From: Candidatus Tectimicrobiota bacterium
Lineage (GTDB): Bacteria > UBA8248 > JACPRG01
DNA length: 29,272 bases
Direction: 5' to 3'
NCBI GenBank assembly: GCA_016190025.1
Contig: JACPRG010000044.1
Coordinates: forward strand, 1 to 29,272
Shown: positions 6,068 through 15,870 of the stretch, in pieces
Numbering within the stretch: the stretch's first letter is position 1
How the letters are laid out: each line of letters opens with the position of its first letter
Program-made: the position numbers and the translations under genes
Notes under the pieces: generated by a model
Databases searched by the model: none
What the model was told of the DNA's origin: nothing
The model's input: only the letters and a program-made list of their open reading frames with translations

Positions 6068-7426
6068 TTATTCCTTGAACCCCGGGAGGCGGCCGCCGGG
6101 CGCCTGAAAAGGCGTCCATTTCCCGTCGAGGGCGCGCAGGAGAAGGAAGGATTCCTCGCCGAGCGCCCCTTCTTTGGGGAGCCCTTCTCCCCCGGTCAGG
6201 CGGTACGTCCCCAGCGTCCCTTCAAGCGTTTTCCGTCCGCGCATCCGGGCCAAAGCGCGGGTCCCCATGGCTGGGATGTCCTTCGGGTCCGCCACCCCGA
6301 CAAGCGATTCCATCAAGAGCGAGAGGGCGTCGTAGACGCAGGCGGAGAGGAGGGAAGGGGGCTGGCGGAAGGACGCAAAGTAGGCGTCGCGGAATCTCTC
6401 GAGCCTTCGTTTCACCGGGTCGTCCTCGCCCAGGGCCTCCGCCGCCGCCAGCTTGTGTCCGACGGCCAGGATCGCCTCTCCCGGCTCCGCCGCGGGGGGC
6501 TTCATCTCCTGGGCCGACCACCGGCGTTCCGGAGGGGAGGCGAGAAGCGGGTCCACCGCCGCCGGGCCGAGGAGGATTTTTCCCGCGTACGCCGCGTCCC
6601 GGGCCGCTTGGATGAGCGATTCCGCGCCGTCCCGGTCCAGCCAGGCGAGGACGGGTTTCCCTCGGGCATCCCGGAGGGCGTCCCGGAGGCCCTTCGCTTC
6701 CGCCGAGGACAGGACGGTGGGGCGGGCCGTCATTCCCAGGAGGCCGGCCTCCCGCGCGATCAACCGTCGGCCTCTGCGGCCGTAATCGCTTTCGTCGGCG
6801 ATCAGGGTCAGCTCGCGCTCGCCTTCCTCGCGGAGGATGCGGAGGGCTTTTCGCGCCGCGCCGTCGGCCAGACCCCCGAGCGAGACCGTCTCGTTTCCCT
6901 CGATCCCGGGGCCGCAGGAGACGGTGGGCAGCTCCCGCGGGCGCCGGGCCGGCGCGTCCTTTGTCACGTATCGCCCGACGGTGTTGGAGCGCGTCCCGGC
7001 CGGCTCCGCCGGGTTGGCCGGACTGGAGGGTGCGGGGGGCGTGGTTTTTGTTGCGCCCGCCGGGCGGTCCCCGGCCGGCCCCGTCCCCGCGGGCGTTTTC
7101 TTCTCAGGGGAGGGGGGGGCGTCCGTCCGGGAGACCCGGAAGTCGAAACGGACGCCCACGAGGGGCTCGATGGCCGTTATGTCCCGGGAGAAAAGCTCCG
7201 TTCCCCTCAGCTCGGCGAGCGGAGCGGAGGCCCTTTCCTCCTCGAAGGGGGCGCTTCGTGCGTCAGCCGTCAGGAGCAGGTCGATGTAGGCCGGGGGCTC
7301 GGGTTGAGCCTGGGGTTTCTCCTCCGGCGGCAGCGCGCAAGAGAAGAGCAGAAAGGACAGGACAAGGCCCGCCCGCAAGCCGGCCGGGTTCGCCGGGGAG
7401 CGCCTTTCGCAAGCCGCCTGTCTCAC
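6068..7426 (-). CDS. putative lipoprotein with C-terminal periplasmic-binding-protein (type 1) fold
   Basis: The 452-residue product starts with a lipoprotein signal ending in FLLFSC (C30), so it should be exported and lipidated. Residues of roughly 40-100 are poorly recognisable, followed by a long Pro/Ala/Thr-rich linker. The second half (about 180-430) reads like the distal part of a branched-chain amino acid binding protein or LpoA-like fold: an ESDYGRRG segment, a strand-helix with WLDRDGAESLI, and an ACVYDALSLL helix near the end. The first lobe seems lost or strongly changed, so a sensor or envelope-assembly role is as likely as transport. No ABC permease genes are near. GTG 7426 is chosen to place the signal peptide correctly (AGGCGG upstream); the frame is open further, to 7552. 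It follows mrp on the same strand. Confidence 0.6.
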   Translation of the reverse strand: MRQAACERRSPANPAGLRAGLVLSFLLFSCALPPEEKPQAQPEPPAYIDLLLTADARSAPFEEERASAPLAELRGTELFSRDITAIEPLVGVRFDFRVSRTDAPPSPEKKTPAGTGPAGDRPAGATKTTPPAPSSPANPAEPAGTRSNTVGRYVTKDAPARRPRELPTVSCGPGIEGNETVSLGGLADGAARKALRILREEGERELTLIADESDYGRRGRRLIAREAGLLGMTARPTVLSSAEAKGLRDALRDARGKPVLAWLDRDGAESLIQAARDAAYAGKILLGPAAVDPLLASPPERRWSAQEMKPPAAEPGEAILAVGHKLAAAEALGEDDPVKRRLERFRDAYFASFRQPPSLLSACVYDALSLLMESLVGVADPKDIPAMGTRALARMRGRKTLEGTLGTYRLTGGEGLPKEGALGEESFLLLRALDGKWTPFQAPGGRLPGFKE

Positions 7427-7548
7427 AAGGGGGTTCCGCCTTTGGGAAGCAAGGGCGCGCCGCCCGCGCGCGATCGCCCCGCCTCTGAAGAAAGCGCCGT
7501 GCACGGCCTGAGGGTCAAGTCCAGTCCCCCCGGGTTCAGCGGCGGGAT

Positions 7549-8667
7549 TCAACCCACCCTGAGCGGGATGAACCCTTGCGAGTCGGGCCTGTCCGCCGTC
7601 CCTCGGCCGATATTGATGGCGCTGACCCGGGCGGCGACGGCGCTCGCCACGTTCCGGAAGGCCTCGGCCACGGGGGATTCGGGGTCCGCGTACACGATGG
7701 GCCTCCCCTCATCGCCCCTCTCCCGGACCCGGATATCCAGGGGGATTTCCCCCAGGAAGGGGACGTTGTATCGGTCGGCCATCCTTTTCCCCCCGCCGTA
7801 TCCGAAGATTTCCGAGCGCTCCCCGCAGTGGGGGCAAAGGAAGTAGCTCATGTTCTCGACGATCCCCAGGATGGGGGTTTCCACCTTGTTGAACATCTGG
7901 AGGCCCTTTTTCGCGTCCAGCAGGGCGATGTCCTGGGGGGTGGTGACGATGATCGCCCCGGTGAGGGGGACTTTTTGGGTCAAGGTCAGGTGGGCGTCGC
8001 CGGTGCCGGGGGGCATGTCCACGACCAGGTAGTCCAGCTCCCCCCAGTCCACGTTCTGGACGAACTGGGTGACGGCCTGCATGACCATCGGGCCGCGCCA
8101 GATGATGGGCGTGTCGTCCCGGTCTCCCAGGAGGAGGCCCATCGACATGAGCTTCACCCCGTAGTTCTGCATCGGGAGGATCCGGTTTTCCGGGCCGACG
8201 CGGGGTTGGCCGGTGACGTTCATCATCAGGGGGACGCTGGGGCCGAAGATGTCCGAGTCCATCAGGCCGACAACCGCCCCGAACTGGGCCAGGGCCAGGG
8301 CCAGGTTCACCGCGACGGTGGACTTGCCAACCCCCCCTTTTCCGCTGGCGACCGCGATGATGTTCTTCACCCCCGGGATAGCCTGCCGGTTGGCTGTCAC
8401 CCGGCCCTGGGGCACTTTGGCCGTCATCTGCACGGCCACCTCTTTGACGCCCGGCAGCCCCTTCACGAGTTGCTCGGCCTGGGCCTTCATCTGGTCTTTG
8501 ACGGGGCAGGCGGGGGTCGTCAGCTCGATGGTGAAGGCCACTCGCGGCCCCTCGACCTTGAGGTTTTTCACGAACCCCAAAGAGACGATGTCCCGCCCCA
8601 GGTCCGGGTCTTTGATCCGACGGAGGGAGTCCAGCACTTGTTCTTCCGTCATGGATGGATTTGCCAT
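7549..8667 (-). CDS. mrp: Mrp/ApbC/NBP35-type iron-sulfur cluster carrier ATPase
   Basis: This P-loop ATPase binds and hands over [4Fe-4S] clusters to apoproteins in the cytoplasm. The 372-residue protein has an N-terminal MIP18 (DUF59) domain (about 7-85, with TPACP at 51-55), then a deviant Walker A GKGGVGKST (109-117), DSDIFGPS (137-144), the switch region DMPPGTGD (217-224) and the cluster-binding CPHC (C278, C281). ATG 8667 is chosen because GGAGG stands about ten bases upstream; an upstream extension to 8733 looks uncoded. It lies downstream of ahcY with a 310-base gap containing hairpins. Such a carrier fits an organism rich in Fe-S and haem enzymes. Confidence 0.95.
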   Translation of the reverse strand: MANPSMTEEQVLDSLRRIKDPDLGRDIVSLGFVKNLKVEGPRVAFTIELTTPACPVKDQMKAQAEQLVKGLPGVKEVAVQMTAKVPQGRVTANRQAIPGVKNIIAVASGKGGVGKSTVAVNLALALAQFGAVVGLMDSDIFGPSVPLMMNVTGQPRVGPENRILPMQNYGVKLMSMGLLLGDRDDTPIIWRGPMVMQAVTQFVQNVDWGELDYLVVDMPPGTGDAHLTLTQKVPLTGAIIVTTPQDIALLDAKKGLQMFNKVETPILGIVENMSYFLCPHCGERSEIFGYGGGKRMADRYNVPFLGEIPLDIRVRERGDEGRPIVYADPESPVAEAFRNVASAVAARVSAINIGRGTADRPDSQGFIPLRVG

Positions 8668-8778
8668 TCGCCCTGTCCTCCAAGCGCGGGCTGAAGCCCT
8701 TGCCTTGGCCGAAGGTGCGGGTCGTGGACCCAAAGAATCCGTCCCGCGCCCGCTTCCCGGGTCTCCGGAAGACGCGGA

Positions 8779-8810
8779 CCGGATGCGAGCGCCCCCGGCG
8801 CGCCATCCGG
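8779..8810 (-). repeat. two-part hairpin in the mrp leader
   Basis: The outer arms CCGGATG (8779-8785) and CATCCGG (8804-8810) pair over seven bases, and an inner stem GCGCC/GGCGC (8789-8793 and 8797-8801) closes on a CCC loop. It lies 110-145 bases before the mrp start codon. The right arm is shared with the palindrome at 8805-8818, so the two folds exclude each other. Confidence 0.5.
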
Positions 8811-8860
8811 CGCCGGATCGCGCCTGCCACTCAGTGTAATCTGAGGATTCCGAGGGTTTC

Positions 8861-8879
8861 GCGCAACCCCCGGTTGCGC
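8861..8879. repeat. inverted repeat, 8-bp arms with 3-base spacer
   Basis: GCGCAACC (8861-8868) and GGTTGCGC (8872-8879) are perfect arms around CCC. On the plus strand the hairpin is followed by CCTTTT, but no plus-strand gene ends here. On the minus strand it lies about 100 bases after the ahcY stop and lacks a T run. Its role is unknown. Confidence 0.5.
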
Positions 8880-8977
8880 CCTTTTCGCGCGGCGGAGGGA
8901 GCCGGCCCGTGTCGAGCCCCCCTCCTTTGCGGTGGCGCGCCTCGCGGCCGGACCCCGGGCTCGTCGTGATTTTTACG

Positions 8978-10279
<1,302 letters not shown>

Positions 10280-11443
10280 TCAGAGGCCGAGGGCCGTTCT
10301 GAGGTCGTCCACCCGGTCGGTCTTCTCCCAGGTGAACTCGGGCTCGCTGCGTCCGAAGTGGCCGTACACGGCCGTCTTTCGGTAGATGGGCCGCCGCAAT
10401 TGCAAGTAGTCGATGATCTGCTTCGGCTTGAGGGGGAAGATCTCCCGGATGACCTTGCGGGCCTTTTCCAGGTCGACCCGCCCCGTGCTGAAATCGTCCA
10501 CCAGGATGGACACCGGGTCGGCCACCCCGATGGCGTAGGCCACCTGGACTTCGCACTTGTCCATGGCGCCGCAGGCCACCAGGTTCTTGGCGATGTGCCG
10601 GACCATGTAGGAGGCGGAGCGATCGACTTTGGAGGGGTCCTTCCCCGAAAAGGCCCCCCCGCCGTGGCTGCCGACGCCGCCGTAGGTGTCCACGATGATC
10701 TTCCGCCCCGTCAGGCCGGTGTCCCCCATGGGGCCTCCGACGACGAACCGGCCGGTCGGGTTCACGTAATAGGTGACGTTTTCCTCATCCAGCAGGGCCG
10801 GGGGAATCGCGGGCTTGATGACCTTCTCGATGATGTCCTCCCGGATCTCAGCCAGTTGGACGTCGGGGCCGTGCTGGGAGGAGACGACGATGGCGTCCAC
10901 CCGGCGGGGCGTTCCGTTCTCGTATTCCACGGTGACCTGGCTCTTCCCGTCCGGCCGGAGGTAGGGGATGATGTCCTCTTTGCGGACCTTCGCCAGCCGC
11001 ATGCAGAGCCTGTGGGCCAGCAGGATCGGCACGGGCATCAGCTCTTCGGTCTCGTTGGTGGCGTAACCGAACATCAGGCCCTGGTCGCCGGCGCCCTGCT
11101 CGTGCTCGCCCGTCTCGGTGACCCCGATGGCGATGTCGGGGGATTGCTCGTCGATGGAGGTGATGACGGCGCAGGTTTCGTAGTCGAATCCGTACTTGGC
11201 GCGGGTGTAGCCGATCTGGCGGATCGTCTCGCGGGCGATCTTGGGGATGTCCACGTAGCAGCGCGTGCTGATCTCCCCCGCCACGAAGATGAGCCCCGTG
11301 GTGACGAGGGTTTCACAGGCCACGCGGCCCATGGGGTCTTGCTCGTAGATGGCGTCGAGGACGGCGTCGGAGATCTGGTCTGCCACCTTGTCGGGGTGCC
11401 CCTCTGTCACGGACTCGGACGTAAAGAGAAAGTTGGATTTCAC
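10280..11443 (-). CDS. metK: S-adenosylmethionine synthetase
   Basis: Methionine adenosyltransferase makes S-adenosylmethionine from methionine and ATP in the cytoplasm. The 387-residue length is normal for the family. Signature sequences GHPDK (15-19), GAGDQG (117-122) and [16 protein letters not shown] (about 262-277) are intact. The start codon is GTG at 11443, with a weak AAGGA about 11 bases upstream. There are only 62 bases between ptsI and metK, too few for a SAM riboswitch, so it is probably transcribed with the genes upstream. ahcY follows in the same direction. Confidence 0.97.
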   Translation of the reverse strand: MKSNFLFTSESVTEGHPDKVADQISDAVLDAIYEQDPMGRVACETLVTTGLIFVAGEISTRCYVDIPKIARETIRQIGYTRAKYGFDYETCAVITSIDEQSPDIAIGVTETGEHEQGAGDQGLMFGYATNETEELMPVPILLAHRLCMRLAKVRKEDIIPYLRPDGKSQVTVEYENGTPRRVDAIVVSSQHGPDVQLAEIREDIIEKVIKPAIPPALLDEENVTYYVNPTGRFVVGGPMGDTGLTGRKIIVDTYGGVGSHGGGAFSGKDPSKVDRSASYMVRHIAKNLVACGAMDKCEVQVAYAIGVADPVSILVDDFSTGRVDLEKARKVIREIFPLKPKQIIDYLQLRRPIYRKTAVYGHFGRSEPEFTWEKTDRVDDLRTALGL

Positions 11444-11505
11444 GTTCGGGAGTTTCCTTTCAGCCTGCGGCTTGTCAACGGGAACAGGGGTGACGCCCTG
11501 GGCGC

Positions 11506-13305
11506 TCAGCCCGTCCGGCCCATCGCCACGCGCGCCTCGGGGGCCGACGCGGCGGACTTGTCAAAATCCAGGTGCCTGGCGACCCAGGCGCGGACCTCCT
11601 CGGTCGTGGGGAGGGCGGAAGCCCTCCGGACCCACTCCTCCGCTTGGCCGGAAGAGATCCTTCGCAAGACCTCCTTCACTTGGGGGATTCGCTGCGGGCT
11701 CATGCTGAGCTCCCGGATGCCCATGCCGACCAAGAGCGCGGCCGACGCCGGGTCGCCGGCCATCTCGCCGCACACGCTCACTCCGATGTCCGCCTCCAGG
11801 GCCGCCTGCCGGACGCCCCGGATGAGCCGCAGGACGGCCGGATGCAGGGGGTCGTAGAGTTGGGCCACCCGCTCGTTCCCCCGGTCGGCCGCCAGGGTGT
11901 ACTGAACCAGGTCGTTGGTCCCGATGATGAAGAAGTCCGCCTCCCGGGCCAGGACGTCGGCCAAAAGGGCCGCGGACGGGGTTTCCACCATGATCCCCAC
12001 AGGGGGCGCGTTCTCCGGCGCGATTCCCTCGGCGGCGAGCTCGGAGATCACCTCTCGGAGCAGGGCGTCCGCCCGACGGACCTCCTCCAGGCCGGAGATG
12101 AAGGGGTGGAGGATCCGCAGCCGCCCGTGGGCCGACGCCCTCAGCAGGGCCCGCAGCTGGGTCCGCAGGACGTCCTGGTGGGCCAGGGCCAGGCGGATGG
12201 CCCGCAGGCCGAGCGCCGGGTTCGGCTCCTCCGAGGCCCCGAGGGTTCGGGCCGCCACGTCTCCGCCCAGGTCGAAGGTCCGGAAGTCGACGGGCTCGGG
12301 CGAGACCCCTTCGACGACCTCCCGGTAGACGCGGAACTGCTCCTCCTCCCCCGGCAGGTCGTTTCGGTTCAGGAACAGATACTCCGTCCGGTAGAGGCCG
12401 ATCCCCTTCGCTCCGTGGGTGTGGAGGGCGGCCAGCTCCCGCGGCGAGCCGATGTTGGCGCGCAGGGTCACCTGGACGCCGTCGCGGGTCTCGCATGGCA
12501 AGTCCCGCAGGCGGCGCAGGGCCCGCTGGCGGTCGTCGTAGGACCTCTGGAGTTTCTCCACCTCTTTCAGGGTCTTGGCCGCGGGGCGGACGATGACGAG
12601 GCCGCTCCTGCCGTCCACGACGACGGTGTCGCCCTGGCGGATGTGGTCCGTCGCCTCCGGCACTCCCAGGACCCCGGGGAACCCCAGGGCGCCCGCGATG
12701 ATGCCGCTGTGGGAGGTGCGCCCGCCCAACTGGGCGACGAAGCCGAGGACCTGCTTCGGGTTGAGCCGCAGCAGGTCGGCCACCGTCAACTCGCGGGCGG
12801 CCACGATCACGGGCGATCCCTTGGGCGGCGCCACGGAGGTCGGCACGCCCATCAAGTTGCGCTGGATGTGGCGGACGAGCTGGCGGACGTCGTGTTGGCG
12901 GTCCCGCAGGTATTCGCTGTCCATCTTGGAGAACCGGGCCTGAAGGTCGGCCAGGGTGTCGTCGAGGGCGGCCTCGGCGTTCCAGCGGTTGCGCCGCACG
13001 CCCTCGACCGTGGCCCCTACCAGCAGGTCGTCCTGCAGGATCAGGAGGTGGGCGTCCAGGATGAACAGGTGCTCCTCGCCGACGCCGTCGGCCAGTCGCT
13101 CGCGGATGCCCCTCAGCTCTTCCCGCGTCTTTTCCAGGGCCTGGTGAAGCCGCGCGGCTTCCTCTTCCACGTCGTAGGGCGCGATCCGGTACCGGGGAAC
13201 CGGGTGGTCCCCGCCTTCCAGCACCGAGGCCTCTCCCTTGGCGATCCCGGGCGAGACGCCGATCCCCTGAAGTCGGATCTCTCTTTTTTTTCGGTCCGGG
13301 CTCAT
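11506..13305 (-). CDS. ptsI: phosphoenolpyruvate-protein phosphotransferase (PTS enzyme I)
   Basis: Enzyme I takes phosphate from phosphoenolpyruvate onto a His and gives it to HPr. The 599-residue protein has the three expected parts: an N-terminal HPr-binding and phospho-His domain with GGRTSHSG (H199), the PEP-binding barrel with [11 protein letters not shown] (about 301-311), [12 protein letters not shown] (459-470) and the active-site Cys in VCGEMAGD (C512). A short C-terminal extension of about 25 residues follows the usual end. The start ATG (13303-13305) overlaps the HPr stop codon in an ATGA, so translation is coupled. No sugar permease gene is next to it. Confidence 0.96.
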   Translation of the reverse strand: MSPDRKKREIRLQGIGVSPGIAKGEASVLEGGDHPVPRYRIAPYDVEEEAARLHQALEKTREELRGIRERLADGVGEEHLFILDAHLLILQDDLLVGATVEGVRRNRWNAEAALDDTLADLQARFSKMDSEYLRDRQHDVRQLVRHIQRNLMGVPTSVAPPKGSPVIVAARELTVADLLRLNPKQVLGFVAQLGGRTSHSGIIAGALGFPGVLGVPEATDHIRQGDTVVVDGRSGLVIVRPAAKTLKEVEKLQRSYDDRQRALRRLRDLPCETRDGVQVTLRANIGSPRELAALHTHGAKGIGLYRTEYLFLNRNDLPGEEEQFRVYREVVEGVSPEPVDFRTFDLGGDVAARTLGASEEPNPALGLRAIRLALAHQDVLRTQLRALLRASAHGRLRILHPFISGLEEVRRADALLREVISELAAEGIAPENAPPVGIMVETPSAALLADVLAREADFFIIGTNDLVQYTLAADRGNERVAQLYDPLHPAVLRLIRGVRQAALEADIGVSVCGEMAGDPASAALLVGMGIRELSMSPQRIPQVKEVLRRISSGQAEEWVRRASALPTTEEVRAWVARHLDFDKSAASAPEARVAMGRTG

Positions 13306-13580
13306 GAGTCTTCGTTGAACTTGTTGTCCACCAGTTGGACGAGCTCCCGGATGAGGGCCTCCGCGTCCTCCCCTTCCGCTTTCAGAAAGAGCCGGGCGCC
13401 GAGGGGGGCCCCCAGCATCATCACCCCCATGATGCTCTTGCCGTTCACCTGAAGGTCGTCCGCGCGGACGGCGATTTCGCTGTGGTACCGGTTGGCGGCC
13501 TTCACGAAAGCGGCCGCCGGGCGGGCGTGCAGGCCCAGCCGGTTCCGGATGACCACCTCCGCCTCGACCACGGGACTCAT
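13302..13580 (-). CDS. ptsH: HPr phosphocarrier protein
   Basis: This small cytoplasmic phosphocarrier lies between enzyme I and EIIA. The 92-residue protein has both regulatory positions: H18 in GLHARPAA, phosphorylated by enzyme I, and S49 in NGKSIMGVMML, the target of HPr kinase. The presence of hprK two genes upstream supports Ser phosphorylation. The gene overlaps its upstream neighbour (EIIA) and its downstream neighbour (ptsI) by four bases each. Confidence 0.96.
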   Translation of the reverse strand: MSPVVEAEVVIRNRLGLHARPAAAFVKAANRYHSEIAVRADDLQVNGKSIMGVMMLGAPLGARLFLKAEGEDAEALIRELVQLVDNKFNEDS

Positions 13581-14056
13581 GGCTTCCGCTCCGGCTGGAG
13601 GATGTCTCCGGCCACCATGATGTTCTTTCGGCCGTAATCCCGGATGAAGGCCGCCGCCTCCGGCAGCGAGAGCTTATCCAGGATGAAGGGCAGCTTCAAC
13701 AGCATGGGGAGATTGACGCCCGTCACCACCTCCACGTTGCGCTGCCCCAGGAAAGAGAGGCTGAGGTTGGAGGGGGTGCCTCCCAGCATGTCTGTCAGGA
13801 GCAAGACCCCCCGCCCCCCATCCACCTCCTCGATGGCCTTCTGGATGGAGGCGCGGGCCGCCTCCACATCCACGTTCCGATCTACATGGATGGCCCGGCA
13901 CATGGGAAGGGCCCCCACGATCCCCTCGGCGTTTTCCTGAAGGACGGGCGCGAGCCGGCCGTGGGCCACGATGACCACGCCCAGGGTCGGCGTCTTGTCC
14001 TGGGGCGGTTTCGGCTCCGGCGGGCCGGCCGGCTTGGGGACGGTTTCCGCGTTCAT
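13577..14056 (-). CDS. PTS EIIA protein, mannose (PTS-Man) type
   Basis: This cytoplasmic domain accepts phosphate from HPr. The 159-residue protein begins with a Pro-rich extension of about 22 residues, then the EIIA-Man fold: GVVIVAHG with phospho-His H32, a DMLGGTPSN motif about residues 89-97 and VTGVNLPML after it. The matching EIIB, EIIC and EIID subunits are not in this window, so the protein probably reports the phosphorylation state rather than driving transport. Its start is one base from the hprK stop, and its stop overlaps the HPr start. Confidence 0.9.
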   Translation of the reverse strand: MNAETVPKPAGPPEPKPPQDKTPTLGVVIVAHGRLAPVLQENAEGIVGALPMCRAIHVDRNVDVEAARASIQKAIEEVDGGRGVLLLTDMLGGTPSNLSLSFLGQRNVEVVTGVNLPMLLKLPFILDKLSLPEAAAFIRDYGRKNIMVAGDILQPERKP

Positions 14057-14057
14057 C

Positions 14058-15026
14058 TCACTCGTCGCTCGGGCCGGCGGGCCGCGGAGGGTGCGCAGCG
14101 TTCTCGGCCAGGTGCCTGAGCACCTCCTCGTTGAACGCCTCCGCCGAGCAGTAGCCCATGATCTTGAGCATCTGGTTGCGCGCCGCCACCTCGACCAGCG
14201 TCGGGATGTTCCGGCCCGGTGTGACGGGGATCTGGACGAAGGGCAGGGAGACCCCCAGGATTTCGTGCCGATGGGCGTCCAGCCCCAGGCGGTCGTACTC
14301 CTGGCCTGCCTCCCACTCCTCGAGGCGGATCACGAGATCGATGCGCTTTTCCTCCTGGATGGACGCCACGCCGAACAGGTCCCGGATGTTCAGGATCCCG
14401 AGCCCCCGGATTTCCATGTGGTGGCGGGCGAGGGTCATGGCGCCGCCCAGCAGCGCGTCGTCCCGGCGCCGGATCCGCACCACGTCGTCGGCCACGAGGC
14501 GGTGTCCGCGCGCGATGAGGTGGAGGGCGCTTTCGCTCTTGCCGATCCCGCTCTTTCCCAGCATCAGCACCCCCACCCCGTCCACGTCGATCAGGACCCC
14601 GTGGAGGGTGGTCGTCGGGGCGAGGCGGTCCTCCAGGTAGGCGGAGAGGCGGGAGATGACCTCCGAGCTCTGGCAGCTTGACTTCAGCAGGGCGATGTCC
14701 GAACGCTCGGCCGCGGCCACCAGTTCCGGCGGGATGTCGAGGCCTTTGGTGACCAGGATGCAGCAGATAGGATGGCCGCAGAGGGCCTGGATGACGTGCC
14801 GGGCGCGCTCTGCGGGGAGGGTGGCGAGGTAGCTGAGCTCCGTCTTGCCTAGGATCTGGACCCGGTCCGGGTGGAAGTGCTCGAAATAGCCGGCGAAGGC
14901 GAGGCTGTACTTCTGGAGGCGGGCGTTGTGGATCCGGTTGTCGAGGCCCGCGGCCCCGGCGACCAGCTCGAGCCTCAGGGGGGCTTTTTGTTCCTCGTAA
15001 AGCTGCCTGACCGAAATCTCGGGCAT
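14058..15026 (-). CDS. hprK: HPr kinase/phosphorylase
   Basis: This bifunctional enzyme phosphorylates and dephosphorylates the regulatory Ser of HPr. The 322-residue protein has an N-terminal domain (about 1-130) and the catalytic domain with LHG (H142), Walker A GKSGIGKS (157-164), VADD (178-181) and the family signature MEIRGLGILNIRDLFG (204-219). ATG 15026 gives the normal family start MPEISV with GGGAG just upstream; an open extension to 15155 would run into hpf. A 91-base gap with a strong hairpin separates it from hpf. RapZ, often encoded next in related gene orders, is absent. Confidence 0.95.
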   Translation of the reverse strand: MPEISVRQLYEEQKAPLRLELVAGAAGLDNRIHNARLQKYSLAFAGYFEHFHPDRVQILGKTELSYLATLPAERARHVIQALCGHPICCILVTKGLDIPPELVAAAERSDIALLKSSCQSSEVISRLSAYLEDRLAPTTTLHGVLIDVDGVGVLMLGKSGIGKSESALHLIARGHRLVADDVVRIRRRDDALLGGAMTLARHHMEIRGLGILNIRDLFGVASIQEEKRIDLVIRLEEWEAGQEYDRLGLDAHRHEILGVSLPFVQIPVTPGRNIPTLVEVAARNQMLKIMGYCSAEAFNEEVLRHLAENAAHPPRPAGPSDE

Positions 15027-15076
15027 GAAGCTCCCGCCCTCTGGCCGGACCCGGCGCGCGCGGTGTCCCGGCGAGC

Positions 15077-15103
15077 CCGACGCCCTCTTGCAGGGGGCGT
15101 CGG
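15077..15103 (-). repeat. perfect 9-bp hairpin between hpf and hprK
   Basis: CCGACGCCC (15077-15085) and GGGCGTCGG (15095-15103) pair perfectly across a nine-base loop. It lies in the 91-base gap between two genes read from the same strand and has no T run, so it is more likely an RNA-stability or processing element, or a partial attenuator, than a complete terminator. Confidence 0.55.
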
Positions 15104-15117
15104 CCCCCAGCCGCCTT

Positions 15118-15708
15118 TCAGGGTCGAACCGGGGTGATGAGGCCGATCTGCCCATCTTCCAGCAGATAGACGACGTTAATCTCCTCGGTCAACGCGTTCC
15201 GAAAAACAAAGAATTTGTATCCCTTGGAGAGGAGTTGCAAGCTGGCCTCGGCGACCGTCATGGGCTTGATGGGAACGTTGGAGGTCTTGACCACCAGCGG
15301 GGCCTCCCCCCTGCGGGGCGGGCTCCCCGGCTCCTCTTCTTCGGGGACCGTCCCCTCCCGCGCCTCGGAAGGCTCCGGCTGCGACTTCACGGCCTCGGCC
15401 AGACGCTTTCCCTGCCGGACCTTGGCGGAGGAGGCCCGGGCCTTCTGCCTCTCGATCTGCCGGCGCAGCTTGTCCACCACGTTGTCGACGGCGGCGTACA
15501 GGTCGCCGGTGACGTCGGCCCCGTGAAAGTTGAAGCCGTTTCCCTGGAGGGTGATTTCCGCCGAGTGTCTGTACTTTTCCACCGACAGGACGATGCTGGC
15601 GGAGACGACGGGGTCCACAAGCCGCTCCAGTTTCTGGAGCCTCTCTTCCACGTGGGCCTTCATCGCCTCGGTGAGCTCAATGTGTCGCGCGGTGATTGCC
15701 ACCTGCAT
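15118..15708 (-). CDS. hpf: ribosome hibernation promoting factor, long form
   Basis: HPF binds the 30S subunit and forms inactive 100S ribosome dimers during starvation. The 196-residue protein has the N-terminal ribosome-binding domain (about 1-95, start MQVAITARHIELTEAMKAHV), a Pro/Glu-rich linker and the C-terminal dimerisation domain (about 140-192), so it is the long form that dimerises ribosomes without RMF. GGAG stands eight bases before the ATG. The place just after rpoN is conserved in many proteobacteria. Confidence 0.95.
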   Translation of the reverse strand: MQVAITARHIELTEAMKAHVEERLQKLERLVDPVVSASIVLSVEKYRHSAEITLQGNGFNFHGADVTGDLYAAVDNVVDKLRRQIERQKARASSAKVRQGKRLAEAVKSQPEPSEAREGTVPEEEEPGSPPRRGEAPLVVKTSNVPIKPMTVAEASLQLLSKGYKFFVFRNALTEEINVVYLLEDGQIGLITPVRP

Positions 15709-15783
15709 GTCGGCGTCTCCTACGCAAACGTCTCTTCAGGGTTCCAGGATGACTCTCTCGGAAAGGGGTTGCCGTTTCGGTGA

Positions 15784-15859
15784 GGGTGACGGACCCTCCC
15801 GTCTCTTCGTGGGTGACGGCGTGCGGCTCGTGGGTCCCTGCATCGCAGAAGGTGACCGG
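15784..15859 (-). repeat. short repeated GGTGACGG motifs between rpoN and hpf
   Basis: GGGTGACGG occurs at 15784-15792 and 15811-15819, with a related AGGTGACCGG at 15850-15859. TCGTGGGT is also repeated (15807-15814 and 15828-15835). The 162-base gap has no recognisable sigma-70 or sigma-54 promoter. The repeats could be protein sites in the hpf leader or chance in a GC-rich sequence. Confidence 0.3.
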
Positions 15860-15870
15860 CCCGTGGGGGT

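Larger units (their letters stand above)
8668..8977 (-). other. intergenic region between ahcY and mrp with several inverted repeats
   Basis: These 310 bases contain no recognisable gene. They hold a long hairpin (8779-8810), an overlapping 14-bp perfect palindrome ATCCGGCGCCGGAT (8805-8818) and a hairpin with 8-bp arms GCGCAACC/GGTTGCGC (8861-8879). None is followed by a T run on the minus strand, so none is a standard terminator for ahcY. No good sigma-70 promoter for mrp was found. Confidence 0.5.

Noticed and set aside
11444..11505. SAM riboswitch before metK
   Set aside because: Only 62 bases separate ptsI and metK, too short for a known SAM riboswitch, and no matching core sequence is visible.
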